A stretch of DNA of 64,000 nucleotides from Protonemura montana (GCA_947568835.1 OX387612.1:2852001-2916000); one strand, 5' to 3'. Counted from the stretch's first letter, positions 29,249-41,876 are shown. The notes: generated by a model from the letters alone, not told the origin. A program made the numbers and translations.

Positions 29249-32200
29249 CTACAAAACAAATCAATTGGATCAGATATAAATCTCATATTGATTTACCTTA
29301 CATAAAGTTCCCTAAGTTATTTGGGTAAATAATAAGAAATAAAGACATTGAACCCTCATTTTACATTTATATTTGTGTTGAAACAGGAGTGTATACTTAT
29401 TTATACAAAGATGGTTTATAAAGTACAAGAAGATGTGAAGAAAAGAGGTGAGAATTGGGAAATAAGTTCAAGTAAAAGATAAAGAAAACTGGCGAGATAA
29501 AGAAAGGGAAGGAAAATTATTTGCCACAATCAAATATAAAAATCAATTTAAAGAAAAAAGGTAAATTACTGTACAAACGCTTGGGCATTACTGTGACGTA
29601 GCACAACTTACCTTCATTTTGCAAGTTCTTCATAAGTTCTTGTCGGAACAGTGGTAGAGCGCCCTGACCAGCCAAGATCGTGCTGGCATCTCCTACAGCT
29701 GTAACATAGCCAGGTAATAACACACTTTACCACACCTGTCCTGGCATTCCCTACCACACAGCCTGGTGATCAACACACTTTACCACACCTGTCCTGGCAT
29801 TCCCTGCCACACAGCCTGGTGATCAACACACTTTACCACACCTGTCCTGGCATTCCCTGTCACACAGCCTGGTGATCAACACACTTTACCACACCTGTCC
29901 TGGCATTCCCTACCACACAGCCTGGTGATCAACACACTTTACCACACCTGTCCTGGCATTCCCTGCCACACAGCCAGGTAATAACACACTTTACCACACC
30001 TGTCCTGGTATTCCCTGCCACACAGCCTGGTGATCAACACACTTTACCACACCTGTCCTGGCATTCCCTGCCACACAGCCTGGTGATCAACACACTTTAC
30101 CACACCTGTCCTGGCATTCCCTGCCACACAACCTGGTGATCAACACACTTTACCACACCTGTCCTGGCATTCCCTGCCACACAGCCTGGTGATCAACACA
30201 CTTTACCACACCTGTCCTGGCATTCCCTGCCACACAGCCTGGTGATCAACACACTTTACCACACCTGTCCTGGCATTCCCTGCCACACAGCCTGGTGATC
30301 AACACACTTTACCACACCTGTCCTGGCATTCCCTTCCACACAGCCTGGTGATCAACACACTTTATCACACCTGTCCTGGCATTCCCTGCCACACAGCCTG
30401 GTGATCAACACACTTTACCACACCTGTCCTGGCATTCCCTGCCACACAGCCTGGTGATCAACACACTTTACCACACCTGTCCTGGCATTCCCTTCCACAC
30501 AGCCTGGTGATCAACACACTTTATCACACCTGTCCTGGCATTCCCTGCCACACAGCCTGGTGATCAACACACTTTACCACACCTGTCCTGGCATTCCCTG
30601 CCACACAGCCTGGTGATCAACACACTTTACCACACCTGTCCTGGCATTCCCTGCCACACAGCCTGGTGATCAACACACTTTACCACTGTCCTGGCATTCC
30701 CTGCCACACAGCCTGGTGATCAACACACTTTACCACACCTGTCCTGGCATTCCCTGCCACACAGCCTGGTGATCAACACACTTTACCACACCTGTCCTGG
30801 TATTCCCTGCCACACAACCTGGTGATCAACACACTTTATCACACCTGTCCTGGCATTCCCTGCCACACAGTCATGTGATCAACACACTTTACCACACCTG
30901 TCCTGGCATTCCCTGCCACACAGCCTGGTGATCAACACACTTTACCACACCTGTCCTGGCATTCCCTGCCACACAGCCTGGTGATCAACACACTTCACCA
31001 CACCTGTCCTGGCATTCCCTGCCACACAGCCTGGTGATCAACACACTTTACCACACCTGTCCTGGCATTCCCTGCCACACAACCTGGTGATCAACACACT
31101 TTACCACACCTGTCCTGGCATTCCCTGCCACACAGCCTGGTGATCAACACACTTTACCACACCTGTCCTGGCATTCCCTGCCACACAACCTGGTGATCAA
31201 CACACTTTACCACACCTGTCCTGGCATTCCCTGCCACACAGCCTGGTGATCAACACACTTTACCACACCTGTCCTGGCATTCCCTGCCACACAGCCTGGT
31301 GATCAACACACTTTACCACACCTGTCCTGGCATTCCCTGCCACACAGCCTGGTGATCAACACACTTTACCACACCTGTCCTGGCATTCCCTTCCACACAG
31401 CCTGGTGATCAACACACTTTATCACACCTGTCCTGGCATTCCCTGCCACACAGCCTGGTGATCAACACACTTTACCACACCTGTCCTGGCATTCCCTGCC
31501 ACACAGCCTGGTGATCAACACACTTTACCACACCTGTCCTGGCATTCCCTTCCACACAGCCTGGTGATCAACACACTTTATCACACCTGTCCTGGCATTC
31601 CCTGCCACACAGCCTGGTGATCAACACACTTTACCACACCTGTCCTGGCATTCCCTGCCACACAGCCTGGTGATCAACACACTTTACCACACCTGTCCTG
31701 GCATTCCCTACCACACAGCCTGGTGATCAACACACTTTACCACACCTGTCCTGGCATTCCCTGCCACACAGCCTGGTGATCAACACACTTTACCACACCT
31801 GTCCTGGCATTCCCTGCCACACAGCCTGGTGATCAACACACTTCACCACACCTGTCCTGGCATTCCCTGCCACACAGCCTGGTGATCAACACACTTTACC
31901 ACACCTGTCCTGGCATTCCCTGCCACACAACCTGGTGATCAACACACTTTACCACACCTGTCCTGGCATTCCCTGCCACACAGCCTGGTGATCAACACAC
32001 TTTACCACACCTGTCCTGGCATTCCCTGCCACACAGCCTGGTGATCAACACACTTTACCACACCTGTCCTGGCATTCCCTGCCACACAGCCTGGTGATCA
32101 ACACACTTTACCACACCTGTCCTGGCATTCCCTTCCACACAGCCTGGTGATCAACACACTTTATCACACCTGTCCTGGCATTCCCTGCCACACAGCCTGG

Positions 32201-35200
32201 TGATCAACACACTTTACCACACCTGTCCTGGCATTCCCTGCCACACAGCCTGGTGATCAACACACTTTACCACACCTGTCCTGGCATTCCCTGCCACACA
32301 GCCTGGTGATCAACACACTTTACCACACCTGTCCTGGCATTCCCTGCCACACAGCCTGGTGATCAACACACTTTACCACACCTGTCCTAGCATTCCCTGC
32401 CACACAGCCTGGTGATCAACACACTTTACCACACCTGTCCTGGCATTCCCTGCCACACAGCCTGGTGATCAACACACTTTACCACACCTGTCCTGGCATT
32501 CCCTGCCACACAGCCTGGTGATCAACACACTTTACCACACCTGTCCTGGCATTCCCTGCCACACAGCCTGGTGATCAACACACTTTACCACACCTGTCCT
32601 GGCATTCCCTGCCACACAGCCTGGTGATCAACACACTTTACCACACCTGCCCTGGCATTCCCTGCCACACAGCCTGGTGATCAACACACTTTACCACACC
32701 TGTCCTGGCATTCCCTGTCACACAGCCTGGTGATCAGCACACTTTACTACACCTGTCCTGGCATTCCCTGCCACACAGCCAGGTGATCAACACACTTTAC
32801 CACACCTGTCCTGGTATTCCCTGCCACACAGCCTGGTGATCAACACACTTTACCACACCTGTCCTGGCATTCCCTGCCACACAGCCTGCACACCTGTCCT
32901 GGCATTCCCTGCCACACAGCCTGGTGATCAACACACTTTACCACACCTGTCCTGGCATTCCCAGCCACACAGCCTGGTGATCAACACACTTTACCACACC
33001 TGTCCTAGCATTCCCTGCCACACAGCCTGGTGATCAACACACTTTACCACACCTGTCCTGGCATTCCCTGCCACACAGCCTGGTGATCAACACACTTTAC
33101 CACACCTGTCCTGGCATTCCCTGTCACACAGCCTGGTGATCAACACACTTTACCACACCTGTCCTGGCATTCCCTGCCACACAGCCTGGTGATCAGCACA
33201 CTTTACCACACCTGTCCTGGCATTCCCTGCCACACAGCCTGGTGATCAACACACTTTACCACACCTGTCCTGGCATTCCCTGCCACACAGCCTGTTGATC
33301 AGCACACTTTACCACACCTGTCCTGGCATTCCCTGCCACACAGCCTGGTGATCAACACACTTTACCACACCTGTCCTGGCATTCCCTGCCACACAGCCTG
33401 TTGATCAGCACACTTTACCACACCTGTCCTGGCATTCCCTGCCACACAGCCTGTTGATCAACACATTTTACCACTCATTATACATTGTAAAGCTAAAAGG
33501 AAATACATTTTAAATATGACTTTAATTAAAGTTTATGTCAACAATTTTTGTTTTAAATTGGCTCACTTTCCGTGTACACTGAATGTAACTTCTATCAGAT
33601 TTAGACCCACCTTGCCAAATGTTACCTTGTCTTGTTTTCACCATCCCAACATAGGAACACAGAGGGTCCTGAGTCAACCTTACAACCTTACATTGAGGAC
33701 GAACTAGGATATAAGAAACAAGTTCACATTAAATTGACTCACATTCATAGCGCGGATATCTTGATTCTTCGCCACCAGGTTTCTCTTCAACGCACCGCGG
33801 TTGCAGGTAAGACTCGCACTCTCGGACCACTCTCTGCTCGACGGGTTCCTCATTGCCTTGCAAAGATAATTTTATATTTTCATGAAAAATAAATAAAAGG
33901 CTCACAATTTTGACGTGACAAAGTCTTCGTTGAGCTTGATTATTCATGCGGGAAATCCTGTTGCAAATTTTTCTATCTGCGTACACAATGACCATCAGGA
34001 AATGCCATCTGTTATCTGAGTGGCATATTAAATTTAAAAAATAAGCATAACTATTTTAAATTAAATTGAAACTAGTTTCACATACTATACTTTTAGAGCC
34101 AAATCCTAAGAGGTACACTTTTTCCTTTGATTGGGTTTTGTAAGATGTTTCAGTAGACAAAAATTGTGGATGCAACATTGATGTATTTACACAATTTTAA
34201 CTGGTGCCGAGGTTGAATATGGACATAAGTATTGGTATTTTGGATAGAAAATACAAACGGTAATGCAAAATAACTGCCGGCAAAGTTTCTTAGTCATTTT
34301 CCTGCATTGTGGCAGAAATTTAGTTATAATTATGCTGATTATTTTTCCTGATAAAATTGTTTGTTGAAAATTCCTATCGTACTCACAATAATAAACTTAC
34401 CCACATTGCGTTTGTTGCCGTCAAGAATCCTCCTCGTGACGTAGAAACCAACAATGGCGACCGTCACAACGACGACCAGCCCCAAACAAACCCCGAGCAC
34501 CAACCAGCCAGTCGCACCAGACGTTACTTCTTCTGACCACACATCCACTATCAACATTTCAACACAGACCTCTTCCACTATCTTAAAACCAATCTCACAT
34601 TCACATTGTTGGGGACCCATGCAAAACCCGTTGGTACAATTGTCGCATACTGCGTCACATGTCCCGTTTACTTCATTCAATTGGTAACCTTCATTACAGA
34701 TGCAATTATCAGGTGCTGTACATTTTCCGTTCAGGCAGCCATTTTGACATTTTGGTACACATTCGGCCATTTCATTTCGCTCGTATCCTGCCTGATCACA
34801 AGCTTTCTGTGTACATTTTCCATAATCTCCACAACCTCCAGAACATTCAGGAACACACATTTCAAGCTCGTTTTTCTTGTAACCTTCGTGACAGGTACAT
34901 GTTAGCTCGGTGCAATTGCCGTTAGTGCAATGGTCGGGACATATGGGTATGCATTGGTCGCTATGGCTAGGCATGAACCCTGTGTTACATTTGCACTTGT
35001 TTGCGTATTGCTTTGAGAATGAAATCAGGCCGTCAGCGCATTCACATGTGGTTGGTGGTTGGCAGGCGCTGTTTGCTGGACATGGTGGACTACAGAATGG
35101 TTCGCACTCATCCCCGGACTGAACTTCGATGTAATGGTCTACTTTATTCACTGGATTGTAACCATTGCAGCAAAAGAGACCGTCCCTTTCTTTCAAGACA

Positions 35201-35611
35201 TCCTGAAAAGACGTTTACTGGTTGAAGCAAGTGGCTTGGTTAGAGTTTTAGCCTTAAAATACATTATAATTATCTACCAGGAACACGACAAGCTGCATAG
35301 CAAATGAACCTAGAGAATGCAATCGATTATCGCGGGCAGAGGGAAATCAAAAGGAGTCACTTTTTGGTGCAATGTAAGTTCTTTTAATCTACCTTAAACA
35401 GAATCAACCAATATCGTTCCGTTACATTGTACCTGCAAACGACAGTTTGTCAATTATTTTGCTGCAAAACTCCTACTCTAAATCATCCTATCTTAAAAAT
35501 GCCGGCTACTTACTGGACTTTTCTCACACACGTTCTCCTTCCATTGCCATCCACAACAACAACCTGAACCAAGCAAACTGTAACCAAGACATACCATACA
35601 AGAGAACGCAT
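29175..35611 (-). CDS. Nimrod/EGF-repeat type I transmembrane receptor
   Basis: Cell-surface protein of the Nimrod/Draper kind, a family used for phagocytosis and recognition by hemocytes and glia; that role is inferred from family. Exons (- strand): 35514-35611 (signal peptide), possibly 35278-35309, 34401-35202 (EGF repeats, membrane helix), 33743-33856, 29612-29698, 29175-29248. The ectodomain begins with a CCNGY motif, as after an EMI-like segment, then about five Cys-rich NIM-type repeats (CTNGNC, CHEGY, CLNGKC, CNEGY, CTNGFC). The helix is WLVLGVCLGLVVVVTVAIVG, then a basic stop-transfer TRR and a tail of about 100 residues ending PTYLELLNDQEDQ. YLEL fits a YxxL signalling or sorting motif. 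One repeat has lost a Cys. The only unresolved point is the join between signal-peptide and EGF exons. The largest intron holds a 3.7-kb minisatellite. Confidence 0.85.
29612..29698 (-). CDS. EGF receptor cytoplasmic exon 2
   Basis: The acceptor GGCTATGTTACAG leads to SVGDASTILAGQGALPLF then RQELMKNLQNEG. The donor GAAG|GTAAGT is in phase 1. The 53-bp minisatellite starts about 14 bp before this acceptor. Confidence 0.82.
29712..33472. repeat. 53-bp minisatellite, about 71 units, in an intron of the EGF receptor gene
   Basis: The unit contains TGGTGATCAACACACTTTAC, CACACCTGTCCTGGCATTCC and CTGCCACACAGCC, with very low divergence. A rare CCCTTCC/TTTATCAC unit recurs at 30331, 30490, 31388, 31547 and 32130, i.e. 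at spacings of whole units including 20 units, and a CTTCACC variant at 30993 and 31841 (16 units). These show block duplications within the array. Confidence 0.95.
33743..33856 (-). CDS. EGF receptor cytoplasmic exon 1
   Basis: The acceptor ATCTTTGCAAG leads to NEEPVEQRVVRECESYLQPR and CVEEKPGGEESRYPRYE. The donor GAAT|GTGAGT is in phase 1. It follows KRNVG of the juxtamembrane region in frame. Confidence 0.82.
34401..35202 (-). CDS. EGF receptor main exon: NIM/EGF repeats and membrane helix
   Basis: The acceptor CGTCTTTTCAG ends at 35203 and the donor GTGG|GTAAGT is at 34400. It contains CCNGYNP, CEPFCSPPCPANSACQPP, CIPICPDHCTNGNC, CVPECSGGCGDYGKC, CVPKCQNGCLNGKC and CDNCTNGFC blocks, three NxT sequons and the transmembrane segment. 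In the third block CTQKACDQAGYE lacks the Cys expected between D and Q. Confidence 0.92.
35278..35309 (-). CDS. Possible small EGF receptor exon
   Basis: The acceptor TTCTCTAG and donor CCTG|GTAGAT bound 32 nt reading FICYAACRVP from the phase 2 donor of exon 1. It exits in phase 1, which does not match the obvious acceptor of the EGF exon at 35203 (phase 0) but does match a weaker one at 35190, giving VPERDGLFCCNGY. Direct splicing of exon 1 to an AG before 35185 is also in frame. Confidence 0.35.
35514..35611 (-). CDS. EGF receptor exon 1: signal peptide
   Basis: ATG at 35611. It encodes MRSLVWYVLVTVCLVQVVVV, a strong signal peptide, then DGNGRRTCVRKV. The donor CCA|GTAAGT at 35513 is in phase 2. 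The first Cys (TC-VRKV) suits the start of an EMI/NIM region. Confidence 0.75.
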
Positions 35612-35934
35612 TGCTTGTGTTTCTTGCTCTTAAAGCTCGCTATTCGAATAACTTGACGTTACAGTGTCACTATTTGAATCTGTTTCCATGACAACACGAC
35701 GCGTTGCTCGTGAAACAAATGCTTGCTCTGGCACAGCTACCAGGAGACTGACAAGCAGTCTGTTCAAAGTACAGAGCCTCTTGATAAGCATTGCTTCAGG
35801 ATGTGGTGAAACAACGCTCTGAAGTTTATCCGTATTTTATTCTTTATTTAGAACTTTGACGCAAAAGCAACTGAAGTTGCGTTGTAGATGTGTGTATTCG
35901 TTTTTTCCCTTATTTCTGTTTTGCCGGGTATTGC

Positions 35935-36425
35935 ACGGATGACCATAATACACATGACCAGTTCTGTTTGGGAAAGAGGTTGGAGGGATGAAAGTTAAGC
36001 AACACTGCGCTGGGTCAGGTATTGGATGGGTGACCATCATACACATGACCAGTTCTGTTCGGGAGAGAGGTTGGAGGGATGAAAGTTAAGCAACACTGCG
36101 CTGGGTCAGGTATTGGATGGGTGATCATCATACACATGACCAGTTCTGTTCGGGAGAGAGGTTGGAGGGATGAAAGTTAAGCAACACTACGCTGAGTCAG
36201 GTATTGGATGGGTGACCATCATACACATGACCAGTTCTGTTCGGGAGAGAGGTTGGAGGGATGAAAGTTAAGCAACACTGCGCTGGGTCAGGTATTGGAT
36301 GGGTGATCATCATACACATGACCAGTTCTGTTCGGGAGAGAGGTTGGAGGGATGAAAGTTAAGCAACACTGTGCTGGGTCAGGTATTGGATGGGTGACCA
36401 TCATACACATGACCAGTTCTGTTCA
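35935..36425 (+). repeat. Family A 5S-like tandem units, about five, no SINE body
   Basis: Units of 91 bp with GTTAAGCAACACTGCGCTGG, GGTATTGGATGGGTGACC and ACATGACCAGTTCTGTTCGG. The array begins and ends mid-unit (GGATGACCATAATACACATG; CCAGTTCTGTTCACGAG). It lies upstream of the EGF receptor gene. Confidence 0.88.
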
Positions 36426-36959
36426 CGAGTTTCTGGCTCGGCAAACAAAAGTCGTGCAAAGGGTGAAACTATTTAAAAATAATTAACTTCAGTTTCATAC
36501 GTTTTCTTTATTTTTTACCTAACATCTGTACATACAATCAATTTGGAATGTTGCTAAATTAAACAAATACTAATAAATTTTTTTTTTTTCATATAAATGT
36601 CCGATTATCTTTTTTAAACAACTTTAAGTACAATAAATAGAAACGTCTTTTTGGTAACTGGCTTCGTTTAAGGGCGACATTAAACAATAAATGCGCTAAC
36701 AAACTTGGCATGCGTGACATTGATAGATACTGCCAGCATTTGATCTGGCAATCTTACTCAACCACATCTGACCAACCAACTCATAGATAATATTTAGTCA
36801 ATTCAACTGTAAAAATACAAAAAAATGAAATATGGAGACTTTTGTAAGTTGGCAAAACTGTTGCAATTTTAATTTCTGGTTATTTTTATGACAGGTCACC
36901 CCTGGTTACTAAGCAGAGGTTAAATTCTAAGCTGGAAAATAACTTGGGTCTAGTTTTAC
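36426..36959. other. Intergenic, nothing recognised
   Basis: AT-rich sequence without usable ORFs or repeat family matches within the window. Confidence 0.4.
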
Positions 36960-37912
36960 TAAAATGTTGAACTATAAGTTGGATCTCTAGCTCATAGAAA
37001 CATCTGAATTTCACTGCATGTGATTGGAAGTTGTCATGGCAACAGTTTCAACAAAATGTTCAACTATAAGTTGGATCTCTAGCTCACAGAAACATCCGAA
37101 TTTCACTGCATGTGATTGGAAGTCGGCATGGCAACAGTTTCAAAAAAATGTTCAACTATAAGTTGGATCTCTAGCTCACAGAAACATCTGAATTTCACTG
37201 CATGTGATTGGAAGTCGCCATGGCAACAGTTTCAAAAAAAATTTCAACTATAAGTTGGATCTCTAGCTCACAGAAACATCCGAATTTCACTGCATGTGAT
37301 TGGAAGTTGTCATGGCAACAGTTTCAACAAAATGTTCAACTATAAGTTGGATCTCTAGCTCACAGAAACATCTGAATTTCACTGCATGTGATTGGAAGTC
37401 GCCATGGCAACAGTTTCAAAAAAAATTTCAACTATAAGTTGGATCTCTAGCTCACAGAAACATCTGAATTTCACTGCATGTGATTGGAAGTCGTCATGGC
37501 AACAGTTTCAAAAAAATGTTCAACTATAAGTTGGATCTCTAGCTCACAGAAACATCTGAATTTCACTGCATGTGATTGGAAGTCGTCACGGCAACAGTTT
37601 CAACAAAATGTTCAACTATAAGTTGGATCTCTAGCTCACAGAAACATCCGAATTTCACTGCATGTGATTGGAAGTTGTCATTGCAACAGTTTCAACAAAA
37701 TGTTCAACTATAAGTTGGATCTCTAGCTCACAGAAACATCCGAATTTCACTGCATGTGATTGGAAGTCGGCATGGCAACAGTTTCAAAAAAATGTTCAAC
37801 TTTAAGTTGGATCTCTAGCTCACAGAAACATCTGAATTTCACTGCATGTGATTGGAAGTCGTTACGGCAACAGTTTCAACAAAATGTTGAACTGTAAGTT
37901 GGATTTAACTTT
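36960..37912 (+). repeat. Family D 92-bp satellite, about ten units
   Basis: Tandem units with GTTGGATCTCTAGCTCACAG, AAACATCTGAATTTCACTGC and TGATTGGAAGTCGTCATGGC. Alternating sub-variants (CCGAATTT versus CTGAATTT; TTTCAAAAAAA versus TTTCAACAAAA) recur in order, suggesting multi-unit duplication. Both ends carry the same GTTGAACT-TAAGTTGGAT boundary. Confidence 0.93.
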
Positions 37913-38934
37913 AAATATAGACAGTTATGAAAAAATTCTAAGTAACTTTGTTAGACTTGTAGGACCTCGAGAGCGGTGTAACGATATATGCTCGAGCATA
38001 TTCTCAGAGTTTTTTTAAATTATTATAACTTCGATATGAAGAAGTACTTTTATAATAAAGAAAGATTTGTTTGACATTTACCTCGAATAACGACAGTGTT
38101 TTTTAGTCGACTGGAATTAAATTTATTGAAACGAGTTGGAAAGAGAAATGCAAACATTTTCACAAGAAAGAAATGAGAATTGGCGTTTTTCTCTGCTAAA
38201 AGTTGCTTTATCAGAAATTATGTGATATCTTTTTTGAAAAACCACAATTTCAAAGCTAACGAAGATGTTTCCTTGTAAAAAATGAAAATTTTCTCAGAAA
38301 TAATTTGGAATGAGTTTAATTTTGGTCCCAAAAGTCGAAAAAGACCAGTTTAAAGTCAAAAATCGACTGATAGAGTTGGGTTTGGTCTGTCATTTGAGAA
38401 AAAAATTGTTCACCTTTGTCTTTCGCACTCTCTCTTTCTTCGCACTGAAGCTAGTACATGAAGTACCGAAGTAAGTACTTGTTAAAGCTTAGCAAATCAG
38501 AGAATTGCTGCACATTTGAATGGAAAATTAGTTTTATAATTTTTTCTTCTTTTTATTTTGATAACATGAAAGAGGTTTTTCTACATCCGCTCTCGGTCAT
38601 GGCGACTTCTTTTAAAGTTTGTGATCAAAACCTTGCACAATTATTGAACTAAATCCTCCTCTCTCACTTTGCTAAAGTGTTACTTGCTTATTCAATCCAG
38701 TTGTCAATTTTATACTCAAAATTTGGCACACTTTTCAATTCTTTGGCGATTTAAATAGCAGCGTCAAAAAAACTTCAATTCTTGATCTAGTTTAAAAACG
38801 TTATAATTTTTTTGTTGCCAATGCATTTTAGAACTATTGATTTAAATGTTTTTCAAAAATAAATCTTTCACACAAATTCAAACATTTCTCTAAATTTGAA
38901 AGTCAACACACATTTGGAGAACTTTATTCAACCA
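37913..38934. other. Intergenic, nothing recognised
   Basis: AT-rich. The 64-codon ORF at 38458 has no recognisable similarity and no splice context. Confidence 0.4.
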
Positions 38935-39170
38935 GACCCCCACCCCCACCCCTTCCCATCAGGAGGGTCTTTGTTCGATTCATGTCCATCTTGTCAGGTG
39001 TCAACATTTCAACCCGTCTCGACTCGACCATCTAAGCTGTGTTCCCACCCACGTACCTACCCCCACCCCTTCCCATTAGGAGGGTCTTTGTTCGATTCAT
39101 GTCCATCTTGTCAGGTGTCAACATTTCAACCCGTCTCGACTCGACCATCTAAGCTGTGTTGCCAACTCTT
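38935..39170 (+). repeat. Direct duplication, ~117-bp unit
   Basis: Two near-identical copies of CCCCCACCCCTTCCCATCAG, GAGGGTCTTTGTTCGATTCA, TGTCCATCTTGTCAGGTGTC and GACTCGACCATCTAAGCTGT. A third unit begins at 39170 (CTTACCCAAACCCTTCCCAT) and stops. Markedly C-rich against the surroundings. Confidence 0.88.
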
Positions 39171-39199
39171 GTACCTTACCCAAACCCTTCCCATCGGCT

Positions 39200-41340
39200 A
39201 AACACCAGAAATATAATTGCAAAGCTATGAAAGACATTCGACAACGCAACCAAATCAATCAATTCTGACAGCTGGCATGTTTCAAAGGTAAATACTACAC
39301 GAAAAAATACGTATTGTTACAAATTAACGCAGCTGAGTTTTTAGTACAAAACATGTCATTGTTGATAAGGTAATAGGAACGAATAACCAATTCATATCAG
39401 AGAATTAACATAGCAAAGGGGTTGCTACTAAACCTAACCTAACCTTACTTAGCTACTTAAGTAAACAAACTTATCATTTTAACAGGTTTTCGATTTTTTG
39501 ACCAATCGTTGAAAGAAAATTTTGAAACCTAGGAAAATAAACAAGTCAATATGGTTTACAAAGGCTACAAAACGTCAAATATATAATGGATACTGAAGTA
39601 CTTTGCTAAAATCTACAAAATTATATTTCTTTTCTTCATATTATTAATACTGCTATCGTAAAGATTCAAATCTGAAGACGACTAAGAACCAGTTTAACAA
39701 TGCCACGCTAAAAGTTTAACAGCCAGTTAAAGAATCGTATTTATGTTAACAGAAAATCAGAAAGTTTTATTTACATTCTAGCTTTAAGTTATTTATTTTT
39801 TTTAGCTTGATATTGTTACACTGGTGCTAATAAAAGTTAAAAATAAATATTTAGCACGTCTACGTTTTAATTTTTTTGTTCTAAAGATGACACATTATTG
39901 AAATGTAATTATTATCATTGGATGATTCGTTAAGTAACACTTAAGTTGATTGATTTTTCATTAAAATTATTTCCTACGATTGCTGTGTGATTAGGAATCA
40001 ATATTTAGATTCTTCTAAGGGGTACGACTTTGATTTAATTACAATGAATTGCCAGACAGACACACGATCTGCAATCATTGCATTATTTTCTTACTTAACA
40101 GCCGTTATTGATGCATTTAGGGAGACATTGATTGAGATATTTGTCGACTAAAGCTAAGATAAAAGAAAAAAACTGACCGACAGATTTGTCTTTTGGTTTT
40201 TGGTTAATTTTACGCTTCAGATTTTTTTTAAAGAACATTAACGTTAGGAAAAAGCTATTTTTTTTTTCTCTTCCGATAAATATATATATATATATATTTA
40301 TTTTAAGAGTCGCTATATTGGTGAGACAAGAAATATGATTTGAAATTTTTAGGATATGTACATTTTTTCCTCTAGCAGCCTGAAATTTTCAATCGATTCC
40401 AATCAATATTCTTTATCTTCGTCTAATTTAAAAAATTGGTAAATGATTATAAAGCTAGAAAAAGGGAAATGTTATGTTTAGAAAGTAAAGCTTTAAATTT
40501 ATGAGATGTCAAGGATATCAACGGATACAAAATATAAATTTTGAAAATCTTCATAGGTTATGTTTGTTTTAGATTTGTAAAATGTATTAGAAAATGTGAA
40601 ATGTATTTAAAGTATATGTAGTTATTTATGCTGATGTTTTACCGTGATAGCTCATGGGCTAAATAAACGAATTATTATTTTCTAATACAAATTTTCTCTA
40701 ATACAGTGACTTTTTAAAAAATTTAGAAAAAAATGTGGTCAAATTTTCTATCTTGAATCGGAAGAGAGATTAGAAAAAAAAATCATTTTACCTTACATTA
40801 AAGAGAAAAAAATACTTCACAAAAAATTGAAGATGAAATTTGTGAAACCAAAAGACGTCAGTGAGTCAGTTTTTAATTAAACACGATCAGTGCTAAAATT
40901 ACCCGAAACATTTAAAAAATATACATTTAAAACGTAAGTTTCCCACATTCTTTAAATACTAACTTCGTCATCATCAGCCGATGATTAGGATCCGTACCAA
41001 TCCTACAGACGAATACACATCGACTTAATTTTAATATTAAAATTTTTAACTTTAATTTTTTTTAAACATTTAGACATTTTTTTTGTTGTTTATTTTGATT
41101 ATCGACTTGTAAAATATCGCTTATAAACTTTAGTTTTCAGTGTTCGACCATTATCATCCCGTTCCTTCGACAATTACTGTCATCTCTTTACGAAAAAGTA
41201 TTGAAAATCTTTGGAAATCATCAAACTCTGAATTCTTTTTGCCAACGTCCCAGTGCGTCTTTCTTATCAAGTGAATTCCTATCTACTAAAGACCTACAAC
41301 AACAATAATACGTCACAAATTTGTTAAGTGCTTCGTTACA
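39200..41340. other. Long AT-rich intergenic stretch, nothing recognised
   Basis: No ORF over about 60 codons with coding character. A short (TA)n tract lies at 40279-40299, and short AACCT-type telomere motifs at 39431-39448. Confidence 0.5.
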
Positions 41341-41394
41341 GGCTGATTTCACCAACGTCAGACTTAGTCTGAACTAAGTCCCGGTTCAAGACTT

Positions 41395-41478
41395 AGAAAA
41401 TGTGTAACTAAACCGGGATACGAACCCGGGACCTCACAATTGCCGGTCGGTAAACCAATTGAGCTATCCGGGCACACA
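41395..41478 (-). repeat. tRNA-derived SINE core (pseudo-tRNA)
   Basis: On the - strand: GCCCGGATAGCTCAATTGGT (A box) and GGTCCCGGGTTCGTATCCCG (B box). The D-stem and 3' acceptor strand do not pair, so it is not a working tRNA. It is a different tRNA source from family B. Confidence 0.65.
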
Positions 41479-41713
41479 GATTCGTGGGGTGATATAAGGT
41501 AGGTATCCTCTCAATGGGAAGAGGCCAAGACCACCTTATGGAAAATATTTTTTCAATTTTTCAATTCCTTTGCAGTCATTAGTGTCATTGATATATAGGT
41601 TCAAATTTTAAATGAAGATTTGCACGAAGCAAAAATATTGATATTTAAAAAATTAATTTTGTTTGATATTACAAAACAGTGCAATGTTAATTAGGTTATT
41701 TGTGTATTATGAT

Positions 41714-41876
41714 TGTCTACTCATGTCTGCTTTATCTAAACTTAGCACTAGTTTTGACAAAAACTATTTTAACTGGGTTTTGAATTTTAAGTAAAGCTAA
41801 GAAAGCTAAGCTAAGCTAAGCTAAGTAAAGCTAAGCTTTTGTATTCAAAACCCAGTTTAAAAAGTTTTTGTCAAGT
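41714..41876. repeat. Family C MITE-like element, degenerate
   Basis: It shows CTCATGTCTGCTTTATCTAA, GCACTAGTTTTGACAAAAAC and an inverted AACCCAGTTTAAAAAGTTTT. The centre is a short (AGCTA)n run, AAGCTAAGCTAAGCTAAG. Confidence 0.7.

Noticed and set aside
34454..35307. Several + strand ORFs over the EGF exon
   Set aside because: They are shadows of the - strand coding exon; the reverse frame carries the Cys-rich repeats and membrane helix.
35640..35795. Alternative signal-peptide ORF (MLIKRLCTLNRLLVSLLVAV) upstream of the EGF receptor
   Set aside because: It has a hydrophobic stretch but lies 5' of a better signal-peptide exon with a consensus donor and no Cys-rich continuation; probably upstream non-coding sequence.
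41395..41478. Functional tRNA gene on the - strand
   Set aside because: The D-stem and acceptor strands do not pair, though the pol III boxes are intact.
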